This document shows, one piece after another, positions 50,046-60,952 of a stretch of 64,000 nt of DNA. The stretch is from Metabacillus litoralis. Lineage in GTDB: Bacteria > Bacillota > Bacilli > Bacillales > Bacillaceae. The DNA lies in NCBI RefSeq assembly GCF_020524045.1, contig NZ_JAIVKL010000003.1, positions 278,147-342,146 of the forward strand, given 5' to 3'. Positions within the stretch are counted from its first letter, which is position 1. Each line of letters begins with the position of its first letter. Position numbers and translations under genes: made by a program. The notes under the pieces are model-generated. The model was given only the letters and a program-made list of their open reading frames with translations. It was not told the origin of the DNA and made no database searches.

Positions 50046-51677
50046 TTGGAACTTGATATCCAAAAGATGATATTTGAATTCATCGGTGGTCTTGGGATAT
50101 TTCTTTTTGGGATTAAATACATGGGCGATGGTCTCCAACGCTCAGCGGGTGATAAACTTAGAGATATATTAGATAAGTTTACAACGAATCCTATTATGGG
50201 TGTTTTAGCAGGTATTATTGTAACGATATTAATTCAATCAAGTAGCGGAACAACAGTAATAACTGTAGGTCTAGTGAGTGCTGGATTTATGTCACTTAGA
50301 CAAGCTATTGGTGTAATCATGGGAGCCAATATTGGTACAACCGTTACTGCCTTCATTATAGGGATAAAAATATCAGATTATGCCCTACCAATAATTGCTG
50401 TTGGTGCAGTACTATTATTTTTCTTTAAAAATAAACGAATACATAATTTCGGGCAAATTGTGTTTGGTTTTGGTGCCTTATTCTTTGGACTTGAATTAAT
50501 GGGTGGTGGAATGAAACCACTACGTAGCTTACAAGAGTTTCATGATTTAACTCTTAGCATGAGTGATAATCCTTTACTTGGAGTTTTAGTTGGAACGATT
50601 TTTACTGTCATCGTGCAGAGTTCTAGTGCTACTATAGGAATACTACAAGAATTATTTGGACAAGGATTAATGGATATCCGTGCTGCATTACCTGTATTAT
50701 TTGGTGATAACATCGGGACAACAATTACAGCCGTTTTAGCATCTATTGGAGCATCAGTTGCTGCAAGACGTGCTGCGTTAACACATGTCATTTTCAACCT
50801 TATTGGAACAACGATTTTCTTGATCTTCTTACCGTTGTTTACTAAGTTTGTTCAGTTTTTGCAAGACGCTATGAATTTAAATCCAGAAATGACCATTGCG
50901 TTTGCTCATGGTACATTTAATTTAACAAATACAATTATACAATTGCCATTAATTGGATTGCTCGCTTGGATGGTTACAAAATTAATACCAGGTGATGATT
51001 CGATGATTGAATACAAACCAAAACATCTAGATCCGATCTTTATTGAACAATCATCTTCGATTGCATTAGGACAAGCAAAAGAAGAAGTTCTCAGAATGGG
51101 TAAATTTGCTGTTATCGGTTTAGAAGCTTCTAGTGAATATCAGAAAACATTTTCTCAAAAAAATGCTGACACTGCTATGCAACTTGAAGATGCAATTAAT
51201 AACTTAGACCGAAAAATAACAGATTATTTAATACTAATATCGAGAAGTGAGATGTCCACAACAGAATCTGAAGAACATAGTATGTTGATGGATACAGTAA
51301 GAGATATCGAACGTATAGGTGACCATTTTGAAAATGTTGTTGAATTAGTCGGTTTTCAAATAACAAACAAAGTGAAGTTAACAGATTCAGCTAAGAAAGA
51401 TTTAGAAGAAATGTTTGAATTAACAATTCAAACGTTAAAAGACGCACTAACTGCTTTAGATGATAAAGATACCTCTTTGGCAATGAAGGTATTAAAATCA
51501 GAAGAGCAAATTGATAAGATGGAGCGCACTTTGAGAAAGAAACATATCATGCGAATTAATGAAGGTGCATGCACAGGCTCAGCTGGAATTATTTTCGTCG
51601 ATATTATTAGCAATTTAGAAAGAATTGGCGATCATTCAGTGAATCTTGCTGAAGCTGTTTTAGGACATAGAGACTAA
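50046..51677 (+). CDS. Na+/phosphate cotransporter with PhoU-like domain (YqeW/NptA type)
   Basis: 543 residues from TTG 50046, nine bases after GAGGGG; a TTG at 50037 overlaps that site. It has two inverted Na/Pi repeats: QSSSGTTVITVG with GANIGTTVTA, and QSSSATIGIL with GDNIGTTITA. A C-terminal PhoU-like helical domain (about 345-540) has RIGDHFENVVEL and RIGDHSVNLAEAVL. It probably moves phosphate coupled to sodium. In B. subtilis the homologue yqeW lies next to mtaB; here it is 42 kb away, near the pst operon. Confidence 0.92.
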   Translation: MELDIQKMIFEFIGGLGIFLFGIKYMGDGLQRSAGDKLRDILDKFTTNPIMGVLAGIIVTILIQSSSGTTVITVGLVSAGFMSLRQAIGVIMGANIGTTVTAFIIGIKISDYALPIIAVGAVLLFFFKNKRIHNFGQIVFGFGALFFGLELMGGGMKPLRSLQEFHDLTLSMSDNPLLGVLVGTIFTVIVQSSSATIGILQELFGQGLMDIRAALPVLFGDNIGTTITAVLASIGASVAARRAALTHVIFNLIGTTIFLIFLPLFTKFVQFLQDAMNLNPEMTIAFAHGTFNLTNTIIQLPLIGLLAWMVTKLIPGDDSMIEYKPKHLDPIFIEQSSSIALGQAKEEVLRMGKFAVIGLEASSEYQKTFSQKNADTAMQLEDAINNLDRKITDYLILISRSEMSTTESEEHSMLMDTVRDIERIGDHFENVVELVGFQITNKVKLTDSAKKDLEEMFELTIQTLKDALTALDDKDTSLAMKVLKSEEQIDKMERTLRKKHIMRINEGACTGSAGIIFVDIISNLERIGDHSVNLAEAVLGHRD

Positions 51678-51697
51678 AAACTAAATCAAATATAATG

Positions 51698-51726
51698 AAA
51701 AGCAAGGGAATCCCTTGCTTTTTTTA
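51698..51726 (+). terminator. Terminator after the Na/Pi cotransporter gene
   Basis: AAAAGCAAGGGA (51698-51709) pairs with TCCCTTGCTTTT, then more T. Confidence 0.92.
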
Positions 51727-51927
51727 TTTTGTAAGAGTTTGTAGCGACCTAGGAAGAAAACCAATTTCTTGATAGATTTACTTGAAAAAGCGACTTAAGA
51801 AGTAGAACAATAGCTTCGTGTACTTTAACTAAAGGTGAAGCTGAAATCCTGTAAATAGTAATATCACAAATAAGTAGAATGTCTTATTGACGACCATCCT
51901 ATTCTTAACATTGGCTTAACATTTCAA

Positions 51928-51936
51928 TGGTATAAT
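51928..51936 (+). promoter_or_regulatory. Extended -10 promoter of the chemoreceptor gene
   Basis: TGG-TATAAT (51928-51936), 35 bases before the start codon, is an extended -10. No good -35 at 17 bases and no sigma-D GCCGATAA motif are visible, though chemoreceptors are often sigma-D dependent. Confidence 0.5.
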
Positions 51937-51970
51937 TAGTCGAATTTACACGAGATATGGAGGGTTAGGC

Positions 51971-53767
51971 TTGGAACAGAAAAGGGCAAAATACATAAAA
52001 AAATTAGCAATACATAAAAAAAACTCTAATATGGAAAAGTATGAAAAGATAAAGAGCACAGAAAAGGAGGATCATTCAGCACTAATTCGTGGTTTAAATA
52101 AATGGTATGTTAGATTTAGTTTGAAAAATCGTTTATTGCTATTATTTATATTTTTATTATTTGTCTCTATTATTACAGTAGGAATTAGTTCCTACTTGAA
52201 GGCGAAAGATACTACAATTGAGACGATTGAAAATCGTATAAGTCGTGAATCAGAAGTTATGGCTTATGTTGCAAAAAATTTAAAATTCTTATATGTGAGT
52301 GATGATTTATATTTTATGCAGCAATTAGAGATTAGTGTTCGTGATCAACAAAAACAGTTAACATCGGACAAGATACAATCACAAATGTTTTATTTTGTAG
52401 ACGATGAATTTAAACCATTTCAAGTAAGTAATAAATCGAATATCACATTCAATGAATCGTTTAAAGAGAAAATTACTAATGGGGAAAAAGAGGTTTTCCA
52501 TCATACAATTAAAGGTGAAGATTATACAATATCAGTTATAAACATGCCCGAGGTTAATGGTAAATACATACTAGTCGTTCCAACCAATTCTTATCTAGGA
52601 CCAGTAAATGATATGGCGCAATTTATGATCCTTGTAGTAATTGTGAGTTTGCTTATATCAACGATTCTTTTAATCCTATTCGTTCGTAGTCTAACGAACC
52701 CATTAAATGAACTTAGACATGTTATGACGGAGGTCCGTGAAGGTAATCTAAATAAGAAAGCCTTAATTAATACCTCAATTCCTGAACTGCAATCTTTAAA
52801 GGTAAGCTTTAATATGATGATTGAACAAATGAGAGTCGTTATTGATGAAATCAATGAAACAACAACAGAGCTTGAGTGCACAGGAGAAAAATTGAGTTAT
52901 TCTTCAGAAAATGCGCTTTCGTATAGTCGTCATTTAATTGAAGCTATTAATGTAGTAAAGCTCGGAGCGGAGCAGACAGTGAGTAGTTCAGATAGAAGTG
53001 TAACCGGTTTTCAATCAATAAAAGAAAAAATCGAACTGTTGATTTCTGGAATGAATACTGTTTTCCAGAGTTCTGAAGATATGAATTCATCCGCTAAACG
53101 TGGTGAAAAGAACAACATGCACTTAATTAGTACCATACATAGCTTTGAGCAGGATTTCGAACATATGAACACAACAATACAACAGGTAAGGAATCACTCT
53201 TCTTCAATAACTAACCTTGTAGGGTTAATAAAAGGTGTAGCAGATCAAACAAAGTTATTGGCTCTTAATGCAACAATTGAAGCTGCCAGAGCAGGAGAAG
53301 CAGGCAAAGGATTTGCTGTTGTAGCAGACGAGGTAAAGAAACTAGCAGACCAATCTTCATCTGCTACTGTAGATATCTCAAAATCAATTTCTGAAATGGA
53401 AGAAGTAACAATTCGTGCTACTAAAGAATTTGGAGATATGTTAATGAAAATTAGACATAACTTAGAAACGGCAAATGATTCAAAAGCATCCTTTGATGAA
53501 CTAATGATGGAAATCGATACGGTAAGTGAGAAGCTTCATGGCATGCAAGGAGAGCTCCAGGGCTTAAAATTGGTACTTCCAGACTTAGAGGAAGGAACTT
53601 TAAGCTTTGCATCGATCTCACAAGAAACACTAGCTAGTACAGAACAAATGCTTTCAACAAGTGATAATCAAATACATCAAATGGAAAGCACGCATGAAAT
53701 TGGCTTACAATTAAAAGGACTATCCAATTCATTATCTAACATATCGAAGCAATTTATATTAGATTAA
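51971..53767 (+). CDS. Methyl-accepting chemotaxis protein
   Basis: 598 residues from TTG 51971 after GGAGGG. It has a long charged N-terminal cytoplasmic leader (1-52) and TM1 (about 54-75). A Cache-like extracellular sensor follows (about 76-212), then TM2 (about 215-238), HAMP (about 239-290) and a signalling coiled coil whose tip is [32 protein letters not shown]. The ligand is unknown. The signalling half is paralogous to the pseudogene at 47650. No other chemotaxis gene is nearby. Confidence 0.94.
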   Translation: MEQKRAKYIKKLAIHKKNSNMEKYEKIKSTEKEDHSALIRGLNKWYVRFSLKNRLLLLFIFLLFVSIITVGISSYLKAKDTTIETIENRISRESEVMAYVAKNLKFLYVSDDLYFMQQLEISVRDQQKQLTSDKIQSQMFYFVDDEFKPFQVSNKSNITFNESFKEKITNGEKEVFHHTIKGEDYTISVINMPEVNGKYILVVPTNSYLGPVNDMAQFMILVVIVSLLISTILLILFVRSLTNPLNELRHVMTEVREGNLNKKALINTSIPELQSLKVSFNMMIEQMRVVIDEINETTTELECTGEKLSYSSENALSYSRHLIEAINVVKLGAEQTVSSSDRSVTGFQSIKEKIELLISGMNTVFQSSEDMNSSAKRGEKNNMHLISTIHSFEQDFEHMNTTIQQVRNHSSSITNLVGLIKGVADQTKLLALNATIEAARAGEAGKGFAVVADEVKKLADQSSSATVDISKSISEMEEVTIRATKEFGDMLMKIRHNLETANDSKASFDELMMEIDTVSEKLHGMQGELQGLKLVLPDLEEGTLSFASISQETLASTEQMLSTSDNQIHQMESTHEIGLQLKGLSNSLSNISKQFILD

Positions 53768-53990
53768 AAATCTTTGATTGATAATAATGAACTTAGTGAA
53801 GGATGGTTTCTTACTTACTATTCTTTAGCAAATATTTTAATTTGCATATAAATCTTTTTTTTGAGAAAACTGTTATTCGTGATGTAGTTCATATTAATTG
53901 AAAGTATAGGACTATTTTGGTAACCTTAGAATTGAGAAGCTTTAGATAGGCTTTTTAACAATAGGTACATATTTTAAGGAGGAATAAACA

Positions 53991-54599
53991 ATGGCTTACG
54001 AATTACCACAATTACCTTATGCGTATGATGCACTAGAACCACATATTGACAAAGAAACAATGAATATTCATCACACAAAACACCACAACACTTACATCTC
54101 AAATGTAAATGCTGCTCTAGAAGGAAATGCTGATTTAGCAGCGAAAAGTGTAGAAGAATTAGTTTCTAACTTAGATGCTGTTCCAGAATCTATCCGTACA
54201 GCAGTGCGCAATAACGGTGGTGGACATGCAAACCATAGCTTATTCTGGTCAATCTTGTCTCCTAATGGTGGCGGTAATCCAACAGGTGAACTTGGTGAAG
54301 CAATTAATGCAAAGTTTGGTAGCTATGATAGCTTCAAAGAAGAGTTTGCTAAAGCTGCAACAACTCGTTTTGGTTCTGGTTGGGCTTGGTTAGTTGTAAA
54401 CAATGGTGAGCTAGAAGTAACTAGCACTCCAAACCAAGATTCTCCATTAATGGAAGGTAAAACACCAATCCTAGGCTTAGATGTTTGGGAGCATGCTTAT
54501 TACCTAAATTACCAAAATCGTCGTCCTGATTACATTGCTTCTTTCTGGAATGTAGTAAACTGGGATGAAGTTTCTAAACGTTTTAGCGCTGGTAAATAA
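53991..54599 (+). CDS. sodA: Superoxide dismutase [Mn]
   Basis: 202 residues. Metal ligands H27, H82, D164 and H168 are present, with [19 protein letters not shown] near the C-terminus. Gly/Gln pattern and genus suggest manganese. It removes superoxide in the cytoplasm. ATG 53991 follows AAGGAGG. It is monocistronic with a terminator, and next to yqgE as in B. subtilis. Confidence 0.98.
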   Translation: MAYELPQLPYAYDALEPHIDKETMNIHHTKHHNTYISNVNAALEGNADLAAKSVEELVSNLDAVPESIRTAVRNNGGGHANHSLFWSILSPNGGGNPTGELGEAINAKFGSYDSFKEEFAKAATTRFGSGWAWLVVNNGELEVTSTPNQDSPLMEGKTPILGLDVWEHAYYLNYQNRRPDYIASFWNVVNWDEVSKRFSAGK

Positions 54600-54613
54600 A
54601 AAATAGACATAGA

Positions 54614-54650
54614 GAAAAGGACTAACATTCATTTGTTAGTCCTTTTCTTT
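54614..54650 (+). terminator. Terminator after sodA
   Basis: GAAAAGGACTAACA (54614-54627) pairs with TGTTAGTCCTTTTC (54634-54647), then TTTA. Confidence 0.92.
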
Positions 54651-54742
54651 ATGTCCATTATACTGACGAATTACAAGATAAATACATAACTACACATCGA
54701 TAAGACAAACTATGTAATAGAAGTTGAAGGGGAGTATTTTTA

Positions 54743-56032
54743 ATGTCAAAAATGAAAAAAATTATTGGTGATGTAGATGTAAGTAAGGATTTAATCTTAT
54801 TATTAGTGATTGGGGGATTGTATGCCTTAAGTATTGCTCTTTCCAATACATTTGTTAACGTTTACTTATGGAAACAATCCGGAAAATTTATTGACTTAGC
54901 TATATACAATTTATCAATCGTGGTCATGCAGCCACTAACCTTTATTTTTGCGGGAAGACTTGCCAAGAAAGTTGATCGAGTTATTGTATTAAGACTTGGT
55001 GTTATTTTTTTAGCTATATTTTTCTTAATTGTCCTTATGATAGGAGGATCTGCTTCTAAATTCCTTATATTATTAGGTGGAACATTAGGTATAGGATACG
55101 GTTTTTACTGGTTAGCATTTAATGTATTAACATTTGAAATTACTGAACCTGAAACGAGAGATTTCTTCAATGGGTTTTTAGGAGTTATGAACTCCACAGC
55201 TGGAATGGTAGGACCTATAGTTGCAGGCTTTGCAATTTCAAAATTAAAGAATTTTACTGGGTATACGACTATCTTTACTATTTCTCTCTTGTTATTCTCA
55301 GGAGCTGTGGTATTGAGCTTTTTTATAAAGAGAAGAAAAGCAGAAGGAGATTATTTAATTAAACGAATTTTTCACGAACGTAAGAATAATAAAAATTGGA
55401 AGCTTATTACAAGAGCACATTTCTTTCAGGGGTTACGTGAAGGAACCTTTGTATTTGTAATTGGTGTTTTCGTATTTATTACAACCGGAAGTGAATTAGC
55501 TTTGGGGACATTCGGTCTTGTGAATTCTGCTGTAGCTTTTCTAGGATACTATCTTGCATCTAGAGTGATAAAGAAAACAAGGCGTAAACGTTTCATTTTC
55601 ATTGGCGGAACGTTACTGTATATTTCAATCTTCTTAATCCTTTTTGATTTAACTTATCAAAAGCTACTTATATATGCCGCACTTATTGCAATAGGATATC
55701 CGATGCTACTTGTTCCATATATGTCAATAACGTACGATGTTATTGGTAAGGCCTGGAGTGCTACAAGGGCTAGGATTGAGTACATTGTAGTAAAAGAAAT
55801 CTTTCTGAATATGGGACGAATTCTTTCAGTCGTAGGGTTTATCATCGCTATCTCTTTCTTTGATGAAAAGCAAAGTATTCCTGTTTTACTGACCATAATT
55901 GGTGCTGGTCACTTCGTTATATACTTCTTTGTACGAAATGTTCAATTAGATGAAAGTGAAAAAAGCATTGAGCAGAGCGGACGTAAACCAGAATTAAAGG
56001 AAAATATTGTTGATGGTGATAATAGTGGGTAA
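54743..56032 (+). CDS. MFS transporter (YqgE-like)
   Basis: 429 residues with about 12 hydrophobic helices between residues 15 and 410 and a short acidic tail. The major facilitator fold is suggested by the helix pattern and the loop AGRLAKKVDRVIVLRLG between helices 2 and 3. The substrate is unknown. It lies between sodA and pstS, where B. subtilis has yqgE and then pbpA; no pbpA-like gene is present here. ATG 54743 follows AAGGGGAG. Confidence 0.88.
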   Translation: MSKMKKIIGDVDVSKDLILLLVIGGLYALSIALSNTFVNVYLWKQSGKFIDLAIYNLSIVVMQPLTFIFAGRLAKKVDRVIVLRLGVIFLAIFFLIVLMIGGSASKFLILLGGTLGIGYGFYWLAFNVLTFEITEPETRDFFNGFLGVMNSTAGMVGPIVAGFAISKLKNFTGYTTIFTISLLLFSGAVVLSFFIKRRKAEGDYLIKRIFHERKNNKNWKLITRAHFFQGLREGTFVFVIGVFVFITTGSELALGTFGLVNSAVAFLGYYLASRVIKKTRRKRFIFIGGTLLYISIFLILFDLTYQKLLIYAALIAIGYPMLLVPYMSITYDVIGKAWSATRARIEYIVVKEIFLNMGRILSVVGFIIAISFFDEKQSIPVLLTIIGAGHFVIYFFVRNVQLDESEKSIEQSGRKPELKENIVDGDNSG

Positions 56033-56196
56033 TTATTTTTCTCGAGTTAACATGCCTACTCATTGTAGATTGTTTATGAAGGAGAATCTAATACTTTCAT
56101 GGTTTTAGACAATAAGTATTAATTTTTAAGCAATTCTAGTGATTAATAGGATCTATACCCCATTTTAGTACAAAATATGACAAACTCTATCATGAA

Positions 56197-56235
56197 TTTA
56201 CAAAACCTTTACATTACATTAAAACGTTATTAATA
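56197..56235 (+). promoter_or_regulatory. Pho box (PhoP binding site) before pstS
   Basis: Four repeats of the TTWACA type at exact 11-base spacing: TTTACA (56197), TTTACA (56208), TTAAAA (56219), TTAATA (56230). TATTCT at 56245-56250 may be the -10. The pst operon is therefore very likely induced by PhoP-phosphate during phosphate starvation. Confidence 0.9.
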
Positions 56236-56302
56236 TTAGGGCGGTATTCTATTACATGTAGGACAAACAAAACAAAAACACTCTTTAGGGGGAAATTGGC
56301 AA

Positions 56303-57292
56303 ATGAAAAGCATGAAAAACCTTGCATTACTTTTAGTTATGGGAATTCTAGTTATATTCGCAGCTGCATGTGGTGGCGGAGAAACTAAAGAAACAAACGC
56401 TGGTGACGGAAACGAGAAAGCTACTGAAGAAGAAACAGCATTAGAAGGTAGCGTAGTAATCGATGGATCTGGTACAGTTTATCCTTTCATGGCGAAAATG
56501 GCAGAAAATTATATGACTGAAAATGAAGAAGTTTCTGTTGAAGTAAGTCGTGCAGGTACTTCTGCTGGTTTCAAAAAGTTCTTAGCTGAAAATGGAACAG
56601 ATTTTAACGATGCTTCTCGTCAAATTAAAGAAGAAGAAACAGCTTTAGCTGATGAATTAGGTATTGAAGTTAAAGAATTCCAAGTTGCTCTTGATGGTTT
56701 AACTTTCGTAATCAACAAAGATAATGATTGGGCAACTGAAATGACTCAAGAAGATGTTGTAAAGATTTTCCTTGCTGAAGGTGGAGTTACTAAATGGTCT
56801 GATATTAACCCAGATTGGCCTGCTGAAGAAATCAAGCCAATGGGTCCTAATGAAAACCATGGTACAAATGAATTCATGTTTGAAACTATTATGGAAGAAA
56901 AAGATTTCGTTGATTCTGTAAACTTACAACAAGAATATTCTACTCTTGTAGATCTTGTTTCTAAAGATAAAAATGCAATTGCATTCTTTGGATATGGTTA
57001 CTATGATAGCAATAAAGATAAATTGAACGCAGTAAATGTTGACTTTGGTAATGGTCCAGTTGCTCCAAGCTTAGAAACAATCGGATTAGACGAAGAAGCT
57101 GCTTACAACCCATTTACTCGTCCAGTATTCACATACTTAAATGTTGGAATGGCAAAAGAGAAGCCACAAGTTCTTGATTATGCAATCTACGCTATGGAAA
57201 ATGCTCAAACTGTAGCTGCTGAAACTGGTTTTGCTCCATTAAAAGATGAAGTAGTTCAAGAATCAATTAGCTATTTAGAAGGATTAAAATAA
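56303..57292 (+). CDS. pstS: Phosphate-binding lipoprotein PstS
   Basis: 329 residues. Lipoprotein signal with lipobox ending in C23 (IFAAAC). The phosphate site region is IDGSGTVYPFMAKMAENY and the later DASRQIKEEE is typical. It captures phosphate outside the membrane for PstCAB. ATG 56303 follows AGGGGGAAA. The gene lies 67 bases downstream of the Pho box, and a hairpin follows its stop. Confidence 0.97.
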   Translation: MKSMKNLALLLVMGILVIFAAACGGGETKETNAGDGNEKATEEETALEGSVVIDGSGTVYPFMAKMAENYMTENEEVSVEVSRAGTSAGFKKFLAENGTDFNDASRQIKEEETALADELGIEVKEFQVALDGLTFVINKDNDWATEMTQEDVVKIFLAEGGVTKWSDINPDWPAEEIKPMGPNENHGTNEFMFETIMEEKDFVDSVNLQQEYSTLVDLVSKDKNAIAFFGYGYYDSNKDKLNAVNVDFGNGPVAPSLETIGLDEEAAYNPFTRPVFTYLNVGMAKEKPQVLDYAIYAMENAQTVAAETGFAPLKDEVVQESISYLEGLK

Positions 57293-57315
57293 TCAATCAT
57301 TCTTTCTTAACAGTT

Positions 57316-57346
57316 AGAAGATGAGAAGTTTAACTTCTCATCTTCT
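57316..57346 (+). terminator. Intercistronic hairpin between pstS and pstC
   Basis: AGAAGATGAGAAGTT (57316-57330) pairs with AACTTCTCATCTTCT (57332-57346); the T tract is weak. It may stabilise the pstS message or attenuate read-through, giving more PstS than PstCAB. Confidence 0.7.
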
Positions 57347-57429
57347 TATATATGTATTCCTCTATTAATACAATCTACTATAAAATTTCACCTCACATAT
57401 CGCATGGAGGATGAAAGGGGTTTTCGTTC

Positions 57430-58362
57430 TTGGATAATAAAGTGAGCGTCCGTGACATGATAGAAAAAAAGAGAAACTCAACAAATTTAAATTCAGTCAC
57501 AGAAAAGTTTATACCGAAATTTTTATTCGCAATAGCTACAATTTCAATTCTCACAACTATTGGCATAGTTATTACTCTTTTAACAGAAACAATAAACTTT
57601 TTTAGAGATGTTCCATTTTTGGATTTCTATACAGGAATAGAATTAAATCCACTAGGTGATAATGCAGTATTTGGTGTTTTGCCTTTACTTACAGGTACCA
57701 TTATTTCTACAATTATCGCAATGTTTGTAGCTATTCCAATTGGATTGATGGCTGCAATTTTTCTAAGTGAATATGCTTCCGAAAAAGTGCGTAGAATTTT
57801 AAAGCCAATTCTTGAAATTCTTGCAGGTATTCCTACGATTGTTTATGGATTCTTTGCTTTTACTTTTGTAACACCATTATTAAGATCATTTATTCCAGCT
57901 TTAGATCCAACAAATATTTTAAGTCCAGGACTTGTTATGGGGATTATGATCATTCCTATGGTAGCATCACTTTCTGAAGATGCAATGAGTTCAGTACCGA
58001 ACGCAATGCGTGAAGGTGCCCTTGCTCTTGGTTCAACTAAACTTGAAGTAACTTTTAAAATTGTTATACCAGCTGCTATATCTGGTATTATTGCTTCATT
58101 TGTATTGGGTATTTCACGAGCTATTGGGGAGACAATGATTGTTGCCATTGCAAGTGGTAGTAACAAAAACTTTACTTTTGATATTACACAATCCATGCAA
58201 ACAATGACTGCTTATATTGTTGAAGTAACTGGCGGAGAAGCTCCTGCCGGATCAACTATTTATTACAGTTTATACGCTGTCGCAATGACATTATTTGTAT
58301 TTACACTCATAATGAACCTTATTGCCCAGTATATTTCTCGCAAATATAGGGAGGAGTATTAA
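57430..58362 (+). CDS. pstC: Phosphate ABC transporter permease PstC
   Basis: 310 residues from TTG 57430, nine bases after GAAAGGGG. It has six membrane helices and the permease (EAA-like) loop REGALALGSTKLEVTFKIVI. It forms the channel with PstA. It ends three bases before pstA. Confidence 0.95.
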   Translation: MDNKVSVRDMIEKKRNSTNLNSVTEKFIPKFLFAIATISILTTIGIVITLLTETINFFRDVPFLDFYTGIELNPLGDNAVFGVLPLLTGTIISTIIAMFVAIPIGLMAAIFLSEYASEKVRRILKPILEILAGIPTIVYGFFAFTFVTPLLRSFIPALDPTNILSPGLVMGIMIIPMVASLSEDAMSSVPNAMREGALALGSTKLEVTFKIVIPAAISGIIASFVLGISRAIGETMIVAIASGSNKNFTFDITQSMQTMTAYIVEVTGGEAPAGSTIYYSLYAVAMTLFVFTLIMNLIAQYISRKYREEY

Positions 58363-58364
58363 TT

Positions 58365-59249
58365 ATGAAATATGTTGATGCAGAACAAGTACAAAAGAAG
58401 ATGGGGTCGCGTTTGTTTGCAAATAAACTTGCAAAAGGATTATTCTTTCTAGCAACTCTATTTGGATTGGTCGTACTATTAACATTAATCTATCGCGTTT
58501 ACTCAGATAGTATCGGTTGGATTGATTTTCAATTTATCACTAGTAAACTTTCTACAACTGCAGAAAGAGCAGGAATCATGGGTGCAATTAGTGGGACCTT
58601 ATGGTTAATGGTCGTTGTTGCTCCTGTAACAATGTTTCTAGGAGTAGGTACAGCAATCTATTTAGAGGAATATGCTAAAAATGGAAAATTAAAATCTTTT
58701 ATACAAACAAATATTTCTAACTTAGCTGGTGTTCCATCAGTCGTATTTGGAATATTAGGTCTGACTGTGTTTGTACGCAACTTTGGTTTAGGGAATATTG
58801 TTTTAGCTGGTGGTCTGACAATGTCATTATTGGTTCTTCCAATTGTTGTAGTTGCAAGTCAAGAGGCTATTCGGGCAGTCCCTAAATTCTTAAGAGAAGC
58901 ATCCTACGGCATGGGAGCTACTAAATGGCAAACAATAAAAAATATTGTTTTACCAGCAGCCATACCAGGTATCTCAACAGGTCTTATTTTATCTCTTTCA
59001 AGGGCAATTGGTGAAACAGCTCCATTAGTTGTAATTGGAATTCCTGCATTGTTAATTCCGCTGCCTGATGGCATCTTTGATAAATTTACAGTGTTACCAA
59101 TGCAAATATACTATTGGACAGTCGATTCTGCTCTTGTTGCTGAATACGCAAACCTTGCTGCTGCAACAATTGTTGTTCTCTTAATAGTATTATTTTTAAT
59201 GAATTCAATTGCAATTATAATTAGAAATAAGTTTCAAAATAGATTTTAA
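58365..59249 (+). CDS. pstA: Phosphate ABC transporter permease PstA
   Basis: 294 residues, six membrane helices, with the EAA-like loop [20 protein letters not shown]. It pairs with PstC. ATG 58365 follows AGGGAGGAG, and the gene ends 20 bases before pstB. Confidence 0.95.
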   Translation: MKYVDAEQVQKKMGSRLFANKLAKGLFFLATLFGLVVLLTLIYRVYSDSIGWIDFQFITSKLSTTAERAGIMGAISGTLWLMVVVAPVTMFLGVGTAIYLEEYAKNGKLKSFIQTNISNLAGVPSVVFGILGLTVFVRNFGLGNIVLAGGLTMSLLVLPIVVVASQEAIRAVPKFLREASYGMGATKWQTIKNIVLPAAIPGISTGLILSLSRAIGETAPLVVIGIPALLIPLPDGIFDKFTVLPMQIYYWTVDSALVAEYANLAAATIVVLLIVLFLMNSIAIIIRNKFQNRF

Positions 59250-59269
59250 TTTTTTGGGGGTTTTTAAAT

Positions 59270-60097
59270 ATGGCAGTTTTATCCGATAGTGAAAAAAAGA
59301 TAATAACAACTACTGAAAGAGATGAAAAGCCAATGAATAGTAAGAGTGTTGTTTATGATACAAAAGATTTAAACTTATGGTATGGTGGAGACCATGCGTT
59401 AAAAAATATTAACCTTTCTATTTATGAAAATGAAGTTACTGCAATTATTGGGCCTTCTGGTTGTGGAAAATCAACATTTATTAAGACGTTAAACAGGATG
59501 GTTGAATTAATACCGGTAGTTCGTATATCAGGAGATATTAAATATAGAGAAAAAAATATATTAGATAAAACCTATCAGGTAGAAGATCTAAGAACAAAAG
59601 TAGGTATGGTTTTCCAGAAACCTAATCCATTTCCTAAATCAATTTACGATAATATAGCTTATGGACCGAGAATTCATGGCATAAAAAATAAAGCTATTCT
59701 TGATGAAATTGTTGAGAGAAGTTTACGTGGAGCAGCAATTTGGAGTGAAGTTAAGGACAGACTAAAAGAAAATGCATATGGTCTTTCTGGGGGGCAGCAA
59801 CAGCGACTATGTATTGCTCGTTGCTTAGCTATTGAGCCAGACGTAATTTTAATGGATGAACCTACATCTGCTCTTGATCCTATTTCAACACTTAAGATTG
59901 AAGAATTAATACAAGATCTAAAACAAACCTACAGTATAATTATCGTAACGCATAATATGCAACAAGCAGCTCGAATTTCTGATCGTACAGCATTTTTCTT
60001 AAATGGAGAGGTAGTAGAATATACGGATACAGATCGTTTATTCTCTAACCCAACAGATAAACGAACGGAAGACTATATCACAGGACGTTTCGGTTAA
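59270..60097 (+). CDS. pstB: Phosphate ABC transporter ATP-binding protein PstB
   Basis: 275 residues. Walker A is GPSGCGKST, the signature is [13 protein letters not shown], Walker B is [13 protein letters not shown], and the H-loop is VTHNM. An unusual hydrophilic extension of about 25 residues precedes the ABC domain; the start at 59270 is supported by GGGGG upstream, but a later ATG (about codon 22) is possible. Only one pstB is present, whereas B. subtilis has two. A terminator follows. Confidence 0.95.
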   Translation: MAVLSDSEKKIITTTERDEKPMNSKSVVYDTKDLNLWYGGDHALKNINLSIYENEVTAIIGPSGCGKSTFIKTLNRMVELIPVVRISGDIKYREKNILDKTYQVEDLRTKVGMVFQKPNPFPKSIYDNIAYGPRIHGIKNKAILDEIVERSLRGAAIWSEVKDRLKENAYGLSGGQQQRLCIARCLAIEPDVILMDEPTSALDPISTLKIEELIQDLKQTYSIIIVTHNMQQAARISDRTAFFLNGEVVEYTDTDRLFSNPTDKRTEDYITGRFG

Positions 60098-60107
60098 GTA
60101 GTAGTAG

Positions 60108-60142
60108 GCCGTGCGATTTCATAGAAATTGCACGGCTTTTTA
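60108..60142 (+). terminator. Terminator after pstB
   Basis: GCCGTGCGATTTC (60108-60120) pairs with GAAATTGCACGGC (60124-60136; one mismatch), then TTTTT. It separates the pst operon from phoU. Confidence 0.88.
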
Positions 60143-60219
60143 ATTGCTATTCCTTTACAGGTTATTGTATTAGAGAATTAGGGAATATATATAGTATACG
60201 AATTGGGAGGTAAAGAAAG

Positions 60220-60879
60220 ATGAGTGTGAGGGAACAATTTGATTTTGATTTAAAAAACTTAAGAGATAAATTAATTGAATTAGGAAGTGTAACAGAGATT
60301 GCTTTAAGTAAATCGATTGATGCATTAGAAAATCAAGATATCGAGCAAGCTTTACAGATTATTGAAGATGACTACCTAGCAAATGATCTAGAAGAAGAAA
60401 TAAATAATATGGCTATGTTATTAATCGCAAAACAACAGCCTGTTGCAACTGATCTTAGAAGGATCATTGTCGCACTTAAAATAGCTAGTGATATTGAAAG
60501 AATGGCTGATTTCGCAGTAAATATAGCTAAATCAACGATTAGGATAGGAAAAGAGCCATTGGTAAAACCTATTTCTACAATAAAAAGCATGCACAAAATA
60601 GCAACTGAGATGCTTTCACTATCAATCAAAGCATTCAATGAAGAAGATATTGTTCTTGCAAAAAAAGTAGCAGATATGGACGATCAAGTGGATGAAATGT
60701 ACGGTGAAGTCATGCGTGATGTTCTTGAACTAATGAAAACAAAGTCTGAATATCTACAACAGTTAACTCAATTAGCATTTGTAGGTCGCTATATAGAAAG
60801 AACAGCTGATCATGCTACAAATATATCTGAAAGTATAATGTACCTTGTTAAAGGTAAGCGATATGATTTAAATACTTAA
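60220..60879 (+). CDS. phoU: Phosphate signalling protein PhoU
   Basis: 219 residues: two three-helix bundles with metal-binding repeats KIASDIERMADFAVNIAK and RYIERTADHATNISESI. PhoU restrains phosphate uptake and Pho signalling when phosphate is sufficient. It lies after the pst terminator and so may be expressed by read-through or from a separate promoter in 60143-60219. ATG 60220 follows TTGGGAGG. Confidence 0.95.
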   Translation: MSVREQFDFDLKNLRDKLIELGSVTEIALSKSIDALENQDIEQALQIIEDDYLANDLEEEINNMAMLLIAKQQPVATDLRRIIVALKIASDIERMADFAVNIAKSTIRIGKEPLVKPISTIKSMHKIATEMLSLSIKAFNEEDIVLAKKVADMDDQVDEMYGEVMRDVLELMKTKSEYLQQLTQLAFVGRYIERTADHATNISESIMYLVKGKRYDLNT

Positions 60880-60914
60880 CGAGATGGATCAATAATTAAA
60901 TAGTAATACAAACA

Positions 60915-60952
60915 AAAAACAACCACTATTTTAAGTGGTTGTTTTTTATAAC
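60915..60952. terminator. Bidirectional terminator between phoU and the minus-strand pair
   Basis: AAAAAACAACCACT pairs with AGTGGTTGTTTTTT around a short loop. It serves both converging transcripts. Confidence 0.88.
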
